Shown here piece by piece: positions 61,277 to 64,000 of a stretch of DNA of 64,000 nt. The translations under genes and the position numbers were made by a program. The notes beneath the pieces are model-generated. The model had not been told where the DNA came from, searched no databases, and saw only the letters and a list, made by a program, of their open reading frames with translations. Origin of the DNA: Chitinimonas viridis (lineage in GTDB: Bacteria; Pseudomonadota; Gammaproteobacteria; Burkholderiales; Chitinimonadaceae); NCBI RefSeq assembly GCF_030409555.1, contig NZ_JAUFPU010000002.1, forward strand, positions 62,001-126,000. Direction: 5' to 3'. The number at the start of each line of letters is the position of its first letter. The first letter of the stretch is position 1.

Positions 61277-62490
61277 TGCAGACCCAGCTCACCGCACACT
61301 ACATCAGCACCACCGAGGGGCAGGAAGCCGATGCCATCCTGCGACGCTGCGTGCATTGCGGCTTTTGCCTGGCCACCTGCCCGACCTACCAACTGAGCGG
61401 CAACGAGCTGGACAGCCCACGCGGCCGCATCTACCTGATCAAGCAACTGCTGGAGGGGCAGCCTGCCAGCCGCAGCACGCAGCAACATCTGGATCGCTGC
61501 CTAAGCTGCCGCGCCTGTGAAACCACCTGTCCATCGGGGGTGGCGTACCACCGGCTGGCCGACATAGGCCGGCATGCCCTGGAGGCACAGCTGGGGCGGC
61601 CCCTGCTGGAGGGCTTCAAGCGCAGCCTGCTCAAGCGGGTGTTGCGCAACCGCCCCTTGTTTGGCGGTCTGGTCATGCTGGGGCGCCTGAGCCGACCGCT
61701 GCTGCCCAAGCGCCTGGCCAGCATTCCAAGGCTGGGCGACACCCGCCGTCCCCCCCCCCGAGCCGGCAGGCCACGCTGGCTTATGCTGGAGGGATGCGTG
61801 CAACCCGCCCTGGCACCCGCCATCAATGCCGCTGCGGCGCGGGTATTGGCAGCCTGCGGTATCGACCTGCAGGCACTATCGGGCTGCTGTGGGGCGCTGG
61901 CCTGGCATCTGAATGATGCCGCCGACGGCCTGGCCGACATGCGGCGTATGGTGGCCCAGGCAGACCATGCTCTGGCCCAGGGCGCGGCGGGCGTCGTCTA
62001 TACCGCCAGTGGCTGTGGCGCCAGTGTCGTGGAGTATGGTCAGTTGCTGGCGGGCGACATGGCGCACGCCGCAGCCGCAGCGCGGGTTTCGGCCAGCGCG
62101 CTGGATATCTCCGACCTGGTGTTACAGCATCTCGACCAGTTGCTGCCGCAACTCCAGCCCCCCGCCGACCCTAGGTTGGTGTTCCACGCTCCTTGCAGCC
62201 TGCAGCACGGTCTGCATAAGAAAACATCGGCGGAGGCCATGCTGGTGCGGCTGGGCTATGTGCTGCTACCGATAGCCGATGCCAACCTGTGTTGCGGCTC
62301 TGCCGGCAGCTATTCGATATTGCAGGCAGATATCGCCAGCCAGTTGCGCAGCGACAAGCTGGCCAAACTACAAGCCGGCCAGCCCAGCCAGATAGCCACA
62401 GCCAATATCGGCTGCCAGACACACCTGCAAGCCGGTACCCGCACCCCCATACGGCACTGGATAGAGCTGATCGCCGAGCGGCTGAGCTGA
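61276..62490 (+). CDS. glcF: glycolate oxidase iron-sulfur subunit
   Basis: The 404-residue protein has two 4Fe-4S ferredoxin motifs (CVHCGFCLATCPTY about residue 22 and CLSCRACETTCPSGV about residue 74) and two CCG domains (GCCGALAWHL and CCGSAGSYS). It passes electrons from glycolate oxidation to the membrane quinone pool. It is the third gene of glcDEF. Confidence 0.95.
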   Translation: MQTQLTAHYISTTEGQEADAILRRCVHCGFCLATCPTYQLSGNELDSPRGRIYLIKQLLEGQPASRSTQQHLDRCLSCRACETTCPSGVAYHRLADIGRHALEAQLGRPLLEGFKRSLLKRVLRNRPLFGGLVMLGRLSRPLLPKRLASIPRLGDTRRPPPRAGRPRWLMLEGCVQPALAPAINAAAARVLAACGIDLQALSGCCGALAWHLNDAADGLADMRRMVAQADHALAQGAAGVVYTASGCGASVVEYGQLLAGDMAHAAAAARVSASALDISDLVLQHLDQLLPQLQPPADPRLVFHAPCSLQHGLHKKTSAEAMLVRLGYVLLPIADANLCCGSAGSYSILQADIASQLRSDKLAKLQAGQPSQIATANIGCQTHLQAGTRTPIRHWIELIAERLS

Positions 62491-62598
62491 TACCCCGGGG
62501 CTGACCGTTTGGAGGCCGCGGCTTGCCGCGCCCCCACCCCACCTATACAGTAAAAGCAACCTGATTCGACTTGCTGGCAAGGGCGCCAGCCGCCCGCC

Positions 62599-63372
62599 AT
62601 GCTCATCCTCTCCCAACTCAGCCTCGAACGCGATGGCCGCCAAGTGCTGGAAAAAGTCAGTGCCACGGCCCCACTCGGCCAGCTGACTGCGCTGCTAGGC
62701 CCCAATGGGGCGGGTAAATCCAGCCTGCTGGCAGTGGCGGCTGGCGAACTGACCCCGACAGCCGGGAGCTGCGAGTTCGATGGACTGCCGCTGTTCCGCA
62801 CCCACGCCAGCACCCTGTCGCGCCGTCGCGCCCTGCTGCCCCAGTCAAGTACGCTGGAGTTCGATTTCAGTGTCCGCGAAGTGGCCAGGCTGGGCAGTAC
62901 GCCCTTCCCCGACATTCCTGTCGCCGAACTGGAAGGACTGATAGACAGCGTGCTGCGGCTTACCGATGCAGATGCCCTGGCAGAACGCCGCTATGTGCAC
63001 CTGTCGGGCGGAGAGCGGCAACGGGTACAGCTAGCACGCGTCCTGGTACAAGCCTGTGCTGCCGCCGCCCAAGGCCCTGCCTTGCTGCTGCTGGACGAGC
63101 CTACCGCCAGCCTGGATCCTCGCCACCAGCACACGCTGCTGGCCGGCCTGCATGAACTGGCGCGCAAGCTGCCCCTGGCAGTGGTTGCCAGCCTGCATGA
63201 TGTCAACCTGGCACTGCATTATGCAGACCAGGCTTGGCTGCTACAGGAAGGCCGTCTGATCACTGCCGGGCCGCCATCGCAAGCGCTTACGCCAGAGCGG
63301 CTCACCCTGGTCTTCCAGCTACCTGCCCAAGCCATGGCGGGGCGTATCTGGTTCGGCCTGCCGCCGGGGTAA
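62599..63372 (+). CDS. hmuV: heme ABC transporter ATP-binding protein, orphan
   Basis: The 257-residue ATPase has Walker A LLGPNGAGKSSLL, signature LSGGERQRVQLARVL and Walker B ALLLLDEPTASLDP, with the Ala-rich insertion between signature and Walker B that is typical of HmuV. It would energise heme import. No permease, binding protein or TonB receptor is adjacent in the window, so it is either an unlinked component or a remnant. It lies about 110 bases after glcF with no clear terminator between. Confidence 0.85.
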   Translation: MLILSQLSLERDGRQVLEKVSATAPLGQLTALLGPNGAGKSSLLAVAAGELTPTAGSCEFDGLPLFRTHASTLSRRRALLPQSSTLEFDFSVREVARLGSTPFPDIPVAELEGLIDSVLRLTDADALAERRYVHLSGGERQRVQLARVLVQACAAAAQGPALLLLDEPTASLDPRHQHTLLAGLHELARKLPLAVVASLHDVNLALHYADQAWLLQEGRLITAGPPSQALTPERLTLVFQLPAQAMAGRIWFGLPPG

Positions 63373-63681
63373 TCGGCCATGCCAAGGCCAATCACCCCAC
63401 TGCTGGCTACGTCGTTTTTTCGCGACGTACCTGCGCATAGTCATGGGTGGAAAACCACAAATACGGCAGAAATTCGAAACAGGATTGCGCAGCGCAGCAT
63501 AAGCAGTAAAAATCGTCTCGACCTCATCGGCCCCGATCATCTCGTCACGGCCGCCATCATGGTCCACGCCTGCGGCGCGGTGCGATCCACCAACACCGCT
63601 GGCGTTACGACTCCCCGGCGTTGCAATGAAGCATGACCCGGCCGCCTACAGGCCTTCAACCCATTCGACTGGTTTCAAACC
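63373..63681. other. intergenic region between hmuV-like gene and GST gene
   Basis: This 309-base stretch has no gene I can support. It contains a TACGTCG/CGACGTA inverted repeat near 63409 whose T-run lies in the loop, so it is not a standard terminator. Nothing else is recognised. Confidence 0.5.
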
Positions 63682-64000
63682 ATGAAGCTGATTGCCTCGC
63701 TCACCAGCCCTTTTGCTCGCAAGGTACGCATCGTCCTGCAGGAAAAACGCATCGAGTGCCCGCTGACGGTGGATATCCCCTGGGATGCCAACACCCAGGT
63801 GCCCAACGTCAACCCGCTGGGCAAGGTGCCTGTGCTGGTGTTGGATGACGGCTCCAGCCTGTACGACTCTCGGGTCATCGTGGACTACCTGGACCATGTG
63901 TCGCCGGTGTCGCGACTGATACCCAGCGATTATCGCCAAGCCATTCAGGTCAAGCGCTGGGAGGCACTGGCTGATGGCATCTGCGATGCCGCCGCCGCCA
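63682..64000 (+). CDS. glutathione S-transferase, N-terminal part (cut by window edge)
   Basis: From ATG 63682 the frame stays open to the window end (106 codons seen). The thioredoxin-like N-terminal domain is clear: MKLIASLTSPFARKVRIVL, NPLGKVPVLVLDDGSSLYDS with the conserved cis-Pro and glutathione-binding Asp-Ser, and IVDYLDHVSP. The C-terminal helical domain starts just before the edge. Probably a beta/Ser-type GST of 200-odd residues conjugating or reducing with glutathione. Confidence 0.85.
   Translation, partial: MKLIASLTSPFARKVRIVLQEKRIECPLTVDIPWDANTQVPNVNPLGKVPVLVLDDGSSLYDSRVIVDYLDHVSPVSRLIPSDYRQAIQVKRWEALADGICDAAAA

Noticed and set aside
63409-63433. Inverted repeat TACGTCG/CGACGTA as a terminator after the hmuV-like gene
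   Set aside because: The T-run is in the loop rather than after the stem.

Overview
The window is GC-rich DNA from a betaproteobacterium. Evidence for this is the rplM-rpsI-argC-erpA neighbourhood, the ppiA-ppiB-lpxH cluster, Coq7-type ubiquinone hydroxylase, glcDEF, a phasin with a PHA-depolymerase-like esterase, and a sulfite reductase-DUF934 pair. Order and genus cannot be fixed from sequence reading alone.

Region 1 (about 1-19.1 kb) is an accessory stress island of mostly small, separately promoted genes. It holds a PRC-barrel protein, a hydroxylase-like membrane protein, an YXWGXW-type secreted protein, a large KatE-type catalase, an OmpA-family porin, a ferritin-like protein, a triple-BON periplasmic protein, three CsbD-fold proteins, GlsB/YeaQ and DUF3309 membrane peptides, a Na+/H+ antiporter, a PHA-depolymerase-like esterase with a ribbon-helix-helix regulator, and several unknown small proteins. 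In the middle sits one Crp/Fnr-family regulator (3506-4243, minus). The most striking signal in the window is a recurring 20-bp palindrome of the form TATGTNCG-N4-CGNACATA. About a dozen copies lie 75-160 bp upstream of these genes. In most of them a -10-like hexamer (mostly TAnnnT) starts exactly 29.5 bp from the palindrome centre, which is the geometry of a class II Crp/Fnr activator site at -41.5. The regulator gene has the best copy. I infer a self-controlled Crp/Fnr stress regulon covering functions that in enterobacteria belong to RpoS (katE, osmY, yjbJ/csbD, ymgE). The island also carries a composite palindromic element (17298-17589) and a solo arm of it (14472-14546).

Region 2 (19.1-35.5 kb) is metabolic and core: siroheme/sulfite reduction (sumT, DUF934, sulfite/nitrite reductase), aminopeptidase N, a response regulator plus a REC-PAS-GGDEF-EAL protein, a DUF962 protein, an AraC regulator, NAD synthesis (bifunctional NMN adenylyltransferase/Nudix, nadA), a molybdenum-cofactor operon (moeA-moaD-moaE-mobA-moaC) and a periplasmic solute-binding protein.

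Region 3 (35.5-47.3 kb) is a nine-gene chemosensory operon on the minus strand (CheY-like, STAS, CheA, MCP, CheW, CheR, CheD, CheB, REC-EAL). It is followed by an OmpR/EnvZ-type two-component pair with a small divergent Arg-rich periplasmic protein.

Region 4 (47.4-64 kb) is housekeeping: an SRPBCC protein, an SDR, erpA, bactofilin, DUF6776, argC, rpsI, rplM, OsmC, an MFS exporter, coq7, two cyclophilins, lpxH, a phasin, glcDEF, an orphan hmuV-like ATPase and the start of a glutathione S-transferase cut by the window edge. An intergenic minus-strand terminator at 53012-53042 with a promoter-like sequence upstream suggests an undescribed sRNA carrying anti-Shine-Dalgarno stretches.
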